From Nostoc sp. HK-01 (lineage in GTDB: Bacteria > Cyanobacteriota > Cyanobacteriia > Cyanobacteriales > Nostocaceae): a DNA stretch of 64,000 nt. The stretch lies in assembly GCA_003990705.1 (NCBI GenBank), contig AP018318.1:620001-684000 (forward strand), written 5' to 3'. Positions within the stretch are counted from its first letter, which is position 1. Every line of letters begins with the position of its first letter. Below the pieces are notes generated by a model. The model did no database searches, was not told the origin of the DNA, and worked only from the letters and a program-made list of their open reading frames with translations. Of the stretch, positions 25,294 through 34,614 are shown piece after piece. The position numbers were made by a program, and so were the translations under genes.

Positions 25294-27762
25294 ATGACGA
25301 CATTCCTCACAGACTCGACTGATATTAAAAGGGTTCATTTCTCCTCAAAACTGAATTTAAATCAGCGCAGTGAATTGGGACAGTTTTTCACTCCCGCCCC
25401 AGTTGCTAGGTTGATGGCGAGACAATTCAGCAATTTATCTGGTCATGTTAGTCTTTTAGATCCTGGGGCGGGAGTTGGTGCGTTAACTGCTGCATTTGTC
25501 GAACAACTATTAGCAAATCCTCAAAATATTGAAAGTTGTTTACTCACAGCTTATGAAGTTGAATCAGCTTTTATACCATCTTTGCGGCAATGCCTTACAG
25601 AGTGTTGTGTCGCTTTAGAAAAAATAGGGATTACAGCAAATTATTGCTTACATCAAGAAAGTTTTATTGAGAATATTAGTGAAACTAATTTACCACTTTT
25701 CAATCTGCCATCTAGTAGTTTTACCCATGCAATTCTCAACCCACCTTATAAAAAAATTAATAGCCAATCAATAGAAAGAAAAATCTTAGCTCAACTAGGA
25801 ATTGAAACTGTAAATTTATATAGCGCATTTGTTTGGCTAACTTTTTTAAATTTATCTCATAACGGAGAGATAGTTGCTATTACGCCTAGAAGTTTTTGCA
25901 ATGGTCTTTATTTTAGACCTTTTCGGCAAGCTTTTTTGCAAACTATGGCACTTTCAAAGATTCATCTTTTTGAGAGCCGTTCAGCAGCTTTCAGCGAAGA
26001 TAAGGTATTACAAGAAAATATTATTTTTCACGCAATTAAAACACAAGTTAGACCTGATTATGTAGAAATAACCAGAAATATTGAGAGCTATATAGAAGAA
26101 TTTTTAGAATTAAGATATGTTCCTTATAGCGAAGTTGTTAATGCTCATGATTCTGAAAGTTTTATTCATATTGTGACCAACTCTCTGGAAGATTATCTGA
26201 GAGCGCAAATGAATCAATTTTCGTCTACTTTAGATGACCTTGGCTTAGAAGTTTCGACGGGGCCAGTTGTGGATTTTCGTCTCAAATCAGCGTTGAGAAC
26301 TTGCTGCGATAATAACAGTGTGCCATTGATTTATCCAGAAGCGATCAAGGCAGGGAAAGTATGTTTTCCCCCTAGTAATCCCCGTAAAGCGATCGCTATT
26401 ACACAAAACCCAGAAACAGCAAAATGGTTAGTCCCATCAGGTTGGTATGTTTTAACAAAGCGATTTTCAGCTAAAGAAGAAAAGCGTCGTGTTGTAGCTG
26501 CTGTGTGTCCTCCTAGCGATTTTCCGGTATTTGGTATAGAAAATCACCTAAATTATTACCATGCTCACGGTCAGGGAATGAACCCTGATTTAGCACGAGG
26601 TTTAACAGCATTTCTCAATTCAACTTTATTAGATAGTTACTTCCGCCAATTTAGTGGACACACACAAGTCAACGCCACAGACTTACGGAAACTTAAATAC
26701 CCTAGCAAAGATGATTTAATTCGATTAGGAAGCCAAATTGGTGATTCTCACTTAGATCAGGAACAACTTGATCAAGTTGTACATCAAACTTTGTCGATTA
26801 TGAGCGAAGCCACAAATGCAATTCAGGCGAGTAAACGAATTGAGGAGGCGTTAGCAATTCTCAAAGCTATTTCTGCTCCTAAAGCTCAACAGAACGAACG
26901 ATCTGCATTGTGTTTACTGGCTTTAGCAGACATTCGGCCTGAAACATCTTGGTATCAAGCAACAGCACCAAGACGCAGAATCACAGAAATGATGGATTGG
27001 TTTCGTGATCACTACGGTAAACAATATGCACCAAATACACGCGAAACAGTGCGACGACAGACAATGCACCAGTTTGTGCAGATGGGGATAGTTGTAGAGA
27101 ATCCAGATCAACCAGAGCGACCGATTAACAGCCCAAAATGGTGTTATCAACTTCATCAACAAGCATTATCACTGATTAAATTGTACGCTTCGGAACAATG
27201 GGAAGAAGCTCGTCACAATTATGCTGTTTCAGTGACAAATTTATTGCAGGACAGAAAGCGAAATAGACCAATAATTCCTGTAACACTACCTAATGGTCAA
27301 GCTATTCAACTTTCATCGGGTGGACAGAATTTATTAATCAAAGACATTTTAGAAAGTTTCTGTCCCAAATTTACACCTAGAGGTTTTGTGATTTATGTAG
27401 GTGATGCTGGAGATAAGTTTATTATCAATGAAACTCAGAAATTCCGAGAACTGGGAATTGAGCTAGACACTCACGGTAAAATGCCAGATATTGTAGTTTA
27501 CTATGAGCAACAAGACTGGCTGATATTAATAGAGGCTGTGACAAGTCATGGCCCAGTCAACTTGAAACGCCGCAATGAATTAAAGCAACTGTTTCAGTCT
27601 AGTCGTAAAGGATTGGTGTTTGTAACTGCCTTTCCCAGTCGTCAGGAAATGACTCGGTATCTAGCTGAGATTTCTTGGGAAACAGAGGTGTGGATAGCAG
27701 ATCAACCTGATCACATGATTCATTTTAATGGGGAAAGATTTCTTGGCCCGTATGAAAGCTAA
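25294..27762 (+). CDS. Fused type II restriction-modification enzyme, PstI/BsuBI type
   Basis: Protein of 822 residues from the ATG at 25294. The N-terminal half is an adenine-N6 methyltransferase of the Eco57I/M.PstI class: SELGQFFTPAPVARLMARQ, motif I LDPGAGVGALTAAF and motif IV NPPY, then target-recognition sequence up to about 500. The C-terminal part (about 540-822) is a BsuBI/PstI-type endonuclease: NSPKWCYQLH, VIYVGDAGDKF, then the nuclease core KMPDIVVYY and LILIEAVTSHGPV (PD...ExA pattern). Family members recognise CTGCAG; specificity here is inferred. Normally PstI and its methylase are separate proteins, so the fusion stands out. No frameshift is seen, so both activities could be live. 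Confidence 0.87.
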   Translation: MTTFLTDSTDIKRVHFSSKLNLNQRSELGQFFTPAPVARLMARQFSNLSGHVSLLDPGAGVGALTAAFVEQLLANPQNIESCLLTAYEVESAFIPSLRQCLTECCVALEKIGITANYCLHQESFIENISETNLPLFNLPSSSFTHAILNPPYKKINSQSIERKILAQLGIETVNLYSAFVWLTFLNLSHNGEIVAITPRSFCNGLYFRPFRQAFLQTMALSKIHLFESRSAAFSEDKVLQENIIFHAIKTQVRPDYVEITRNIESYIEEFLELRYVPYSEVVNAHDSESFIHIVTNSLEDYLRAQMNQFSSTLDDLGLEVSTGPVVDFRLKSALRTCCDNNSVPLIYPEAIKAGKVCFPPSNPRKAIAITQNPETAKWLVPSGWYVLTKRFSAKEEKRRVVAAVCPPSDFPVFGIENHLNYYHAHGQGMNPDLARGLTAFLNSTLLDSYFRQFSGHTQVNATDLRKLKYPSKDDLIRLGSQIGDSHLDQEQLDQVVHQTLSIMSEATNAIQASKRIEEALAILKAISAPKAQQNERSALCLLALADIRPETSWYQATAPRRRITEMMDWFRDHYGKQYAPNTRETVRRQTMHQFVQMGIVVENPDQPERPINSPKWCYQLHQQALSLIKLYASEQWEEARHNYAVSVTNLLQDRKRNRPIIPVTLPNGQAIQLSSGGQNLLIKDILESFCPKFTPRGFVIYVGDAGDKFIINETQKFRELGIELDTHGKMPDIVVYYEQQDWLILIEAVTSHGPVNLKRRNELKQLFQSSRKGLVFVTAFPSRQEMTRYLAEISWETEVWIADQPDHMIHFNGERFLGPYES

Positions 27763-28040
27763 GGTGTTTAACTAGCTATTTAAATATCACTACTGTTATC
27801 GTTTTCAGTATTCCCAGTCTTCTCAAGATTCTGGCTGAAATACAGCTTCACAATCGCCTCTTACATCACCTTCAACACCCATACAGCCCGACTTTGCTGG
27901 AAATATTTTAATATAGCATCAGGATAAGTTTAGTTTTGGCTATTCTCACCAGACTAATATGATGCTGAATTTAGTTAGGTATTTTGCTACGATCGCTGTT
28001 TGATAGACCTAACTGTGATAGTGGTAAATTTATAATAAGT

Positions 28041-28415
28041 ATGTTAGTAAAACGCAAAAGCCGCAGTATCGCTGCTGTTCTCGCTTTTTCTGGTACGCTC
28101 ACCATTTCAGGACTGCACAAGTTTTATTTAGGACAGCCGGTGTGGGGTATTTTATATGTTCTGCTTTCTTGGACACCAATTCCCAAGGTAGCTAGTGCTA
28201 TTGAAGGCGTTTGGTATTTAGCTCTAGATGAAGAAGCTTTTGACCGGAATTTTAATCAGGGTAAGTCAGCCGTTAAGTTTTCCCAACAAGCAAGCAATCA
28301 AGTAGAAACGGTGGCGAATGCTTTGCGTGAGTTAGATGCACTGCGTCAAGATGGTCTAATTTCGGAATATGAATTTGAGCAAAAGCGCCGCCAGCTGCTC
28401 GACCAAATTTCTTGA
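28041..28415 (+). CDS. TM2 domain protein with SHOCT-like tail
   Basis: A 124-residue protein from the ATG at 28041. Residues 1-60 form a TM2 domain: a basic start (KRKSRS), a first membrane helix (IAAVLAFSGTLTIS), the turn GLHKFYLGQPVWG and a second hydrophobic helix. The C-terminus (LRELDALRQDGLISEYEFEQKRRQLL) is a short helical SHOCT-like motif, found at the end of many oligomerising bacterial proteins. Function is unknown. Its stop overlaps the TTG/ATG region of the next gene, so the two are probably cotranscribed. Confidence 0.75.
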   Translation: MLVKRKSRSIAAVLAFSGTLTISGLHKFYLGQPVWGILYVLLSWTPIPKVASAIEGVWYLALDEEAFDRNFNQGKSAVKFSQQASNQVETVANALRELDALRQDGLISEYEFEQKRRQLLDQIS

Positions 28416-28426
28416 TACAAGTAAAG

Positions 28427-28963
28427 ATGATGCACAACTGGCTACCTTTAAACTTCAAGTTACAAAAACTTCGTGCCAAACTGCTCAATGATCCTTACTA
28501 TCGGTTGCAATCTGGCGAAGAAATTCAAATAGCGGCACAATTAGGTATCCGCATTGATGTAAATCAAGCAACGGTAGATGATTGGTTACGCTTACCAGGC
28601 TTGTCGATTCACCAGGCGCGATCGCTTGTAGAACTTTCCCGTTCTGGGGTTAAATTTTACTGTATCGAAGATATTGCAGCCGCTTTGAGTTTACCTGTGC
28701 AAAGACTCAAGCCATTAGAGCCACTGCTGCATTTTGTTTACTATGACAACGAATCTTTGGTTCATTCCACTAATTTAGTCAACCCAAATACCGCTACAGT
28801 CGAGATTTTGGCGCAAACACCATTTTTTGATTTATCTTTGGCTCAAGCGGTTGTAGAAAATCGCCAAGTCAATGGACTATACCGGAATTTAGCTGATTTT
28901 CAGCAAAGATTGCAGTTGTCTGCCGAGGCGATCGCTCAGTTAATGTATTTTCTGCGATTTTAA
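28427..28963 (+). CDS. Helix-hairpin-helix protein (ComEA-like)
   Basis: About 178 residues. Two helix-hairpin-helix units can be seen: IDVNQATVDDWLRLPGLSIH (with HQARSLVELSR) and LVNPNTATVEILAQTPFFDL (with AQAVVENRQ). This is the ComEA/T2SK-type fold used to bind DNA or mediate protein contacts. No signal peptide is evident, so a role like periplasmic ComEA (DNA uptake) is not certain. The start is ATG at 28427, preceded by AAAG; a TTG at 28412 overlaps the TM2 gene stop. The likely operon is the TM2 gene with this one. Confidence 0.7.
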   Translation: MMHNWLPLNFKLQKLRAKLLNDPYYRLQSGEEIQIAAQLGIRIDVNQATVDDWLRLPGLSIHQARSLVELSRSGVKFYCIEDIAAALSLPVQRLKPLEPLLHFVYYDNESLVHSTNLVNPNTATVEILAQTPFFDLSLAQAVVENRQVNGLYRNLADFQQRLQLSAEAIAQLMYFLRF

Positions 28964-29741
28964 TTAATAGCTGGTTGCCATTTGTCATCTTATATTTCTC
29001 TACTAAATTTAGTAAATATACACAGATTTATTAAATTATTTATTAATTAAAAGATCCCTTATGTTAAATCATTGATCCCTGACTTATTCAATAAGTCGAT
29101 GGTGTCAGCTTTATAGCCATCTTCAGTTAGATTTAAATAAAAATTAATCACCAAACACTTACAAACAGGGACTTTCGAGCGCATTGCCTCTTCTGGAATG
29201 TATAACTTTTTTATGTCTTTGTTATGTTTAGCAATTAATATCAGCTTTCTCTATCTTGCTGAAAATTGGGCATAAATTTTTTTGAATTTATATAATCTCT
29301 AATTAATTGTCAAAAAATGATGACATTTGTCTAGAGGTATTCATAAAAACTTATTTCCCAAAATATTTTATATATATATTCCCTTGGTTACAAAGTGTTA
29401 AGAAATTCTTATTAAAAAATATTGCTACTACTTGATTTTGTTGTTAACGTGTGTTTAGCGCGCTGCTGATCAATGCTCTGAATCTAAAAGAGGTAATAAC
29501 TATGAGCCATATCTATGTCAGCCAATAGCGTAAAGTATTGATTTGCCATTTGGAAGGTAGAGAGAGGATTTCCGCAATGCAGATTGACACACAAATATCT
29601 GATTTGCTAACAGCTGAGTTCTCCTCTGAAATTCAACAATAATCGATGATTTGTCTTACCCGCGGGAAACGAGTAGCTGTAATTGCGTCTATCTGCAAGC
29701 CAAAAACGCGGACTAAGACTTAAATTCTGGAGATGAAACTG
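28964..29741. other. 778-bp intergenic region, no convincing gene
   Basis: AT-rich region upstream of the SDR gene. A small hairpin (GACTTATT-CAATAAGTC) lies near 29080. Two very short reading frames (8 residues at 29502, 21 residues at 29577, the second starting MQIDTQISDLLTAEF) could be leader peptides, but nothing supports their translation. GGAG (29729-29732) is the ribosome site of the SDR gene. Confidence 0.35.
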
Positions 29742-30617
29742 ATGAAAATTCAAGGTAATGTTGCTCTAATAACAGGGGCTTCTCGTGGTATTGGTAAAGC
29801 GATCGCCCTAGCGCTGGCGCAACAAGGAATGAAAAAGCTAATTTTAATAGCGCGCGATCGCCAAAAGTTAACTGAAGTCGCCGAAGAAATCGAAGTGCTG
29901 GGAACAGAAGCCGTCATCATGACACTAGATTTAACTCGCGCCACTGAAGTAAATATTGCTGTAGCGCAACTATGGCGCAATCATGGCCCGATTCATCTAC
30001 TGGTAAACTGTGCAGGAGTTGCATATCAAACTTCATTCTTGCGTTCTAAACTTTTGCAAGTGCAAGAAGAACTTTCGGTGAATTTGTTGGGAATGTATAC
30101 CCTAACTAGTTTGATAGCGCGACGGATGGCGAGCCAAAGACAAGGGACAATTGTCAATGTCTCTAGTTTAATGGGGAAAGTCGCTGCACCGACGATGGCA
30201 ACATATTCAGCCACCAAGTTTGCCATCTTAGGATTTACCCAAGCCTTGCGTCAGGAACTAGCCGAGTACAATATTCAAGTCAAAGCCTTATTACCTTCCC
30301 TCACCGACACAGATATGGTGCGCGACTTGCAACTATTCCGTTGGGTGATCCCGATGACACCGCAACAAGTAGCGCAAGCATTGATAGTTGGATTGCAGAA
30401 TGATGCACCAGAAATTTTAGTAGGATGGCAAAGTCATTTAGCTGTATGGTGTCAACGCCTCGCCCCTTGGTTGCTGGAGTTAATTTTAAAAATCGCCGCA
30501 CCACCAAAAAAGCAGCAGTTTGAAGAAAGACCAAGCTTATTGAGCAGAATTAATCGTTTCTGTGATGTTTTGCTATCGAGAAACGTGACTCCTTTAGCAT
30601 CTGCACGTAAGTCTTAA
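29742..30617 (+). CDS. Short-chain dehydrogenase/reductase
   Basis: A 291-residue classical SDR from the ATG at 29742, which lies 9 bases after GGAG; the ATG at 29733 is too close to that site. Motifs: cofactor loop TGASRGIG, NCAGVAYQ, catalytic serine in VNVSSLMGK, and YSATK with the Tyr/Lys pair. The longer C-terminal region (from about 205: WVIPMTPQQVAQALIVG, LAPWLLELILKIAAPP) is hydrophobic and basic, like membrane-associated ketoreductases. It resembles the type that acts on acyl or steroid-like ketones. Substrate is unknown. It is not obviously HetN, which I considered and could not support. A GH57 gene follows in the same direction after 45 bp. Confidence 0.8.
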   Translation: MKIQGNVALITGASRGIGKAIALALAQQGMKKLILIARDRQKLTEVAEEIEVLGTEAVIMTLDLTRATEVNIAVAQLWRNHGPIHLLVNCAGVAYQTSFLRSKLLQVQEELSVNLLGMYTLTSLIARRMASQRQGTIVNVSSLMGKVAAPTMATYSATKFAILGFTQALRQELAEYNIQVKALLPSLTDTDMVRDLQLFRWVIPMTPQQVAQALIVGLQNDAPEILVGWQSHLAVWCQRLAPWLLELILKIAAPPKKQQFEERPSLLSRINRFCDVLLSRNVTPLASARKS

Positions 30618-30662
30618 GAGATTCTGGCACGCGATCGCCTACTGCAACAATAAAGATACAGT

Positions 30663-32189
30663 ATGAGGGATGAAAAGTTTTATTCCTCATACTTTATGCT
30701 TTCCTTCCCTACAACCGTCCCACCAGAAATCATTGATGGTTTACCAAATATTTCTGGCTGGGAAAACGAGGTGCTTGCTGTAGTCAATCACAACGAACCC
30801 GTTTTTTTGCCCTCAACTAATATCAAGTTAGAGGATGTTAATGCAGTATTTGCGATCGCCTTACACATGCACCAGCCAACTATCCCCGCAGGATACAACG
30901 GCGAACTGATCAGCAATCTGCAATATATGTTTGAACATCCTAATGAAGGCGATAACCACAACGCCGCGCCTTTTGCTTATTGCTACAGCCGGATGGGTGA
31001 TTTTATCCCCGAACTCATCAGCCAAGGTTGCAATCCCCGCATCATGTTAGATTACTCTGGCAATTTGTTGTGGGGATTGCGTCAGATGGGACGCAACGAT
31101 ATCCTCGACAACCTCAAACGAATTACTTGCGATCGTACTTATCAACCTTACGTCGAATGGTTGGGAACAATGTGGAGTCATGCTGTTGTTCCTTCCACAC
31201 CAATACCTGATATTAAATTACATATTATTGCTTGGCAACAACATTTTGCAGCTATTTTTGGTTGGGAAGCATTGGCGCGAGTCAAAGGCTTTTCGCCACC
31301 AGAAATGCACCTACCAAATCACCCTGATACTCTATTTGAATTTATTAAATCACTCAAAGAATGTGGCTATCGCTGGCTACTAGTCCAAGAACATTCTGTA
31401 GAAACAATCAATGGCGAATCGCTGCGGTACAAACATTTACCACACCGTTTAATAGCCCGTAATTCTCAAGGCGAAACAATTAGCATCACCGCCTTGATTA
31501 AAACTCAAGGTTCCGATACAAAATTAGTTGCTCAAATGCAGCCATATTACGAAGCGAAAACCCTCTCCAAACAACAAATAGGCAATGTATTAGTACCACC
31601 AATCGTTAGTCAAATTGGTGATGGTGAAAATGGCGGGGTGATGATGAATGAATTTCCCAGTGCTTTCAAACAAGCTTGGTGGGATATGGTTAATCATGGT
31701 GGTGGGAAATCTGGTGTGATTGGGGTGTGCGGTACAGAATATTTAGAATTAATTGAAGCAGCAGGTTGCAACCCACAAGATTATCCGGCTTGTCAACCAG
31801 TAGGACAACATCAAATTTGGCAGAGAGTTGCACCCGATAATTGTCACCCTGAAGCTGTAGAAAATGCCATCCAAGAATTAAAACAAATTAATCCTAACTT
31901 CCATGTAGATGGGGCTTCATGGACAAATCATATTAGTTGGGTAAAAGGATATGAAAATGTGTTGTCTCCGATGAACCAACTCAGCAGTTTATTTCATGAA
32001 AAAGTAAATAAATCAGAGCTAAATGGTGAATCTGAAACGATTACAAAACAATCTCAATACCGCCAGACATTACTATATAATTTCTTGCTGCAAACTAGCT
32101 GTTTTCGTTATTGGGGACAAGGAACTTGGACAGACTATGCGAGAGAAATTTATCAACGTGGGGGGACTTTATTGCAAGCAAATTTATAA
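30663..32189 (+). CDS. Glycoside hydrolase family 57 protein
   Basis: A 508-residue cytoplasmic protein with the family 57 hallmark HMHQP (in AIALHMHQPTIPAGYNG) near residue 68. Other typical stretches are MLDYSGNLLWGLRQMG, GFSPPEMHLPN, and QIGDGENGGVMMNEFP. GH57 enzymes act on alpha-glucans such as glycogen, which cyanobacteria store. The exact activity, amylase or transferase, cannot be told. The start may be ATG at 30663 or at 30696; a 9-bp inverted repeat (30660-30668 / 30685-30693) spans the first possible start, which favours the second. A hairpin follows the stop. Confidence 0.8.
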   Translation: MRDEKFYSSYFMLSFPTTVPPEIIDGLPNISGWENEVLAVVNHNEPVFLPSTNIKLEDVNAVFAIALHMHQPTIPAGYNGELISNLQYMFEHPNEGDNHNAAPFAYCYSRMGDFIPELISQGCNPRIMLDYSGNLLWGLRQMGRNDILDNLKRITCDRTYQPYVEWLGTMWSHAVVPSTPIPDIKLHIIAWQQHFAAIFGWEALARVKGFSPPEMHLPNHPDTLFEFIKSLKECGYRWLLVQEHSVETINGESLRYKHLPHRLIARNSQGETISITALIKTQGSDTKLVAQMQPYYEAKTLSKQQIGNVLVPPIVSQIGDGENGGVMMNEFPSAFKQAWWDMVNHGGGKSGVIGVCGTEYLELIEAAGCNPQDYPACQPVGQHQIWQRVAPDNCHPEAVENAIQELKQINPNFHVDGASWTNHISWVKGYENVLSPMNQLSSLFHEKVNKSELNGESETITKQSQYRQTLLYNFLLQTSCFRYWGQGTWTDYAREIYQRGGTLLQANL

Positions 32190-32198
32190 ACTACAACA

Positions 32199-32228
32199 GT
32201 AGGGTGGACATGATAATACTCACCCTAC
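32199..32228 (+). terminator. Terminator hairpin after the GH57 gene
   Basis: Stem GTAGGGTG / CACCCTAC with a 14-base loop, starting ten bases after the stop of GH57. A T-rich stretch follows about 10 bases later. Confidence 0.6.
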
Positions 32229-32418
32229 AAGCTTTCTTGTAAATTTATTTTCTTCTCTGACATCCTACTCTACCCTTCGGAAACACCTGACGGCGACCGG
32301 GAAGCTACTTCTTGTTTATACATTCTTTACGCTTTATTTAAAAATATTTATGTAATCTCACGGTGGGTTAGGAGTAAAATCAATTTAAATTTAGTTTAGA
32401 TAATCAAATTTAAATTTT

Positions 32419-33172
32419 GGCGTTGCTGAATAAAGGGATGAATTAATTTATATAGGTACAATTTGATACTTCAAATAATGAAGTAATAATTTAATTGAGT
32501 GTCTCAGCATTTGTTCTGATTTGGAATAGCATAAAGTTTTTCTGTGAAGGCGTGCAAGATAATGACGTAATCGGGTATTTTCATTTTCTACTCGCGTCAT
32601 ATATGTTTTACTCACAATTTGGTCTCCATCTGGTATAAAACTGGGGTAAACTTTCCAGCCATCGGTCACATAAAAATAGCTTTCCCACTGTTTCACAATT
32701 TCCCATAATGGCTCGAATGTTTCCGCACTATGGTCTCCTAAGACCCAGGCTAAAATACCTTGAGTAAAGTGATTTACTGCTGTCCACAACCAGATTTTGT
32801 TTTTTTTGAACCTATGAATGTCTCTAATTCATCTAGTTCTCCAACTTCTGGTACAGCATCTTCTTGGGGTACGTCTGGCAGCTTTTCTCCTCTTTGTTTT
32901 ACCCAAGAGATTATAGTAGTATGATGTACACCTTTAACACGTTCAATCCCACGAAAACCCATCCCATTAAGATACATTTTTAAACATTCTTGTTTAAGTT
33001 CCTCTGAGTATCCTTTTGGCGGATCGTACACATCAATAAATTGGCGATCGCAGTTAGTACAGATGTGATTTTGTTTACCTCTCCGTTTTCCATTCTTTCT
33101 AATTTCCGTAGACTCACAGTATGGACATTGCACAGTAGATTACCTCAATTCATCCCTCTATTATGCAACGCC
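32419..33172 (-). mobile_element. IS1-family insertion sequence, complete, 754 bp
   Basis: Left end GGCGTTGCTGAATAAAGGG (with GATGAATTAATT after) and right end, read inward, GGCGTTGCATAATAGAGGG (with GATGAATTGAGG after) form imperfect terminal inverted repeats of about 30 bp. An 8-bp target duplication TAAATTTT flanks it (32411-32418 and 33173-33180). Inside is a transposase with a -1 frameshift. IS1 elements typically make 8-9 bp duplications. The insertion lies just upstream of the caspase-like gene. Confidence 0.92.
32448..33133 (-). CDS. IS1-family transposase (two frames joined by -1 frameshift)
   Basis: Two overlapping frames. The first (33133-32774, InsA-like, 119 residues) has a zinc-ribbon start CPYCEST...HICTNCDRQF and a helix-turn-helix (GFRGIERVKGVHHTTIISWV). 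The second (32448-32789, InsB-like, shown from about MWTAVNHFTQ) is the catalytic DDE-type part with GDHSAETFEPLW and VTDGWKVYPSF. Where they overlap, the transcript has A8C (on the plus strand eight T at 32800-32807). Slipping back one base there gives KKNKIWLWTAVNHF, a continuous InsAB protein. This is the standard IS1 control of transposase amount. Both halves look intact, so the element may be active. Confidence 0.9.
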
Positions 33173-33208
33173 TAAATTTTTATATAAAAACTCAGCGAGA
33201 GTAACAAA

Positions 33209-34567
33209 ATGTTGTGGCAAAAATGGCAACTATTGTTAGGAATTGCGGCACTAGTGTTGCCATTAACGTTTAGTTTAGCTCACGCCAGGATCAGGATAGA
33301 TGCAGCGATCACAGCCAAAGCTATTGCCCAAAATTCTATCCCTAATCAACGTCAACACCGTACTGCACTGATTATTGGCAATTCCAATTACAAATTAGCA
33401 GACACATTAGCTAATCCTGTCAACGATGCTACAGATATTGCTAACTCCTTACAGCAATTGGGATTTGATGTCATACTCCTTAAAGATGCAGATTTGCGAC
33501 AAATGGAAGAAGCACTTGAAAGCTTTAATCGCCGTTTGCGTCAGGGAGGAGTGGGACTCTTTTACTATGCAGGCCACGGACTACAAGTAGACGGAGAAAA
33601 TTATTTAATACCTGTAAATGCGCGGCTGGAAAGAGAACAAGATGTACGTTACGAAGCGATGGCGATGGGTAAAGTACTAAACGTTATGGAAGATGCGGCT
33701 AACGATGCTAACTTTATTATTTTAGATGCCTGTCGAAATAATCCCTTCTCTCGTCAATGGCGTTCTCTACAACGTGGTTTAGCAGCACCAACACAATCTG
33801 TTAAAGGTACACTCATTGCTTATTCTACCGCACCTGGAAAAGTCGCCTTGGATGGAGATGGCCGCAATAGCCCCTACACTACAGCCTTGTTACGCAATAT
33901 AAATACTCCCAGCCTAGATGTCGAGCAAATGTTTAAGCAAGTGCGGGCTGAAGTACTTCAAACAACTATTGGAAAACAAACACCTTGGGAATCTTCTTCT
34001 CTGGTTGGTTCCTTTGCCTTCAATCTGACAAATGATATTAAAAGAGATAATTTGAAACCTTCTACACCTCAACCATCTCCTCTAACTCCACCAAATTCAC
34101 AAGGAAAAATAGCTTTTATCCAACCGCCGAGTTTAGTTGAGGTAACGATTAGTTATAGTCGAATTAAAACCTTGGGAGCCACCTATTATTTTACAGTTCA
34201 CTTACCAGAAAATGCTGGAAGAACATTGCAACAAATTACAATTAACCAGCCTGAGAGTGCAGAATACATTCGCTTTAATCTCAACGAGAGTGTCGCTTTT
34301 AAAGGAACGCGTTCTCAGAAAGGAGAAAAACTAGAGTTAAAAGATATTAGCAGCGACGAAAAAACCCAAACTGTATCGTTTACTTTTGATCCTCCTGTGT
34401 CTCCTGGTAGTGAAGTTACTATTGGTTTAAAAGCTCTGCAAAATCCTCAAAGAAATGGTGTTTATGTCTTCGGTGTTACAGCATTTCCAATGGGTGAAAC
34501 ATCCAGTGGGCAATTTCTAGGTTTTGGTAAATTTCATTTTATCAGCACATCTAATACTAATTTGTAA
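33209..34567 (+). CDS. Secreted caspase-like (peptidase C14) protein with DUF2808 domain
   Basis: A 452-residue protein with a signal peptide (about 1-27, LLLGIAALVLPLTFSLAHA). The caspase/metacaspase-like domain (about 50-275) has the catalytic dyad H123 in YYAGHG and C175 in LDACRNNPF, so it is probably a live orthocaspase-type protease. After a Pro/Thr-rich linker (about 285-310) comes a DUF2808 domain (about 318-447: VEVTISYSRIKTLGATYYF, EVTIGLKALQNPQRNGVYVF). DUF2808 is a cyanobacterial extracytoplasmic domain of unknown function. The pairing suggests a periplasmic or envelope target. An IS1 element lies 36 bp upstream, so its promoter may be altered. Confidence 0.85.
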   Translation: MLWQKWQLLLGIAALVLPLTFSLAHARIRIDAAITAKAIAQNSIPNQRQHRTALIIGNSNYKLADTLANPVNDATDIANSLQQLGFDVILLKDADLRQMEEALESFNRRLRQGGVGLFYYAGHGLQVDGENYLIPVNARLEREQDVRYEAMAMGKVLNVMEDAANDANFIILDACRNNPFSRQWRSLQRGLAAPTQSVKGTLIAYSTAPGKVALDGDGRNSPYTTALLRNINTPSLDVEQMFKQVRAEVLQTTIGKQTPWESSSLVGSFAFNLTNDIKRDNLKPSTPQPSPLTPPNSQGKIAFIQPPSLVEVTISYSRIKTLGATYYFTVHLPENAGRTLQQITINQPESAEYIRFNLNESVAFKGTRSQKGEKLELKDISSDEKTQTVSFTFDPPVSPGSEVTIGLKALQNPQRNGVYVFGVTAFPMGETSSGQFLGFGKFHFISTSNTNL

Positions 34568-34614
34568 TTAATAATCTTCTAGGTTTTTTTCTCAGTATTA
34601 CTAACAGCTATACT

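Noticed and set aside
29742-30617. SDR gene as HetN
   Set aside because: HetN also is a short-chain reductase of similar length, but the motif RGSGR expected in HetN is absent (the place reads SQRQGT). It was left as a general SDR.
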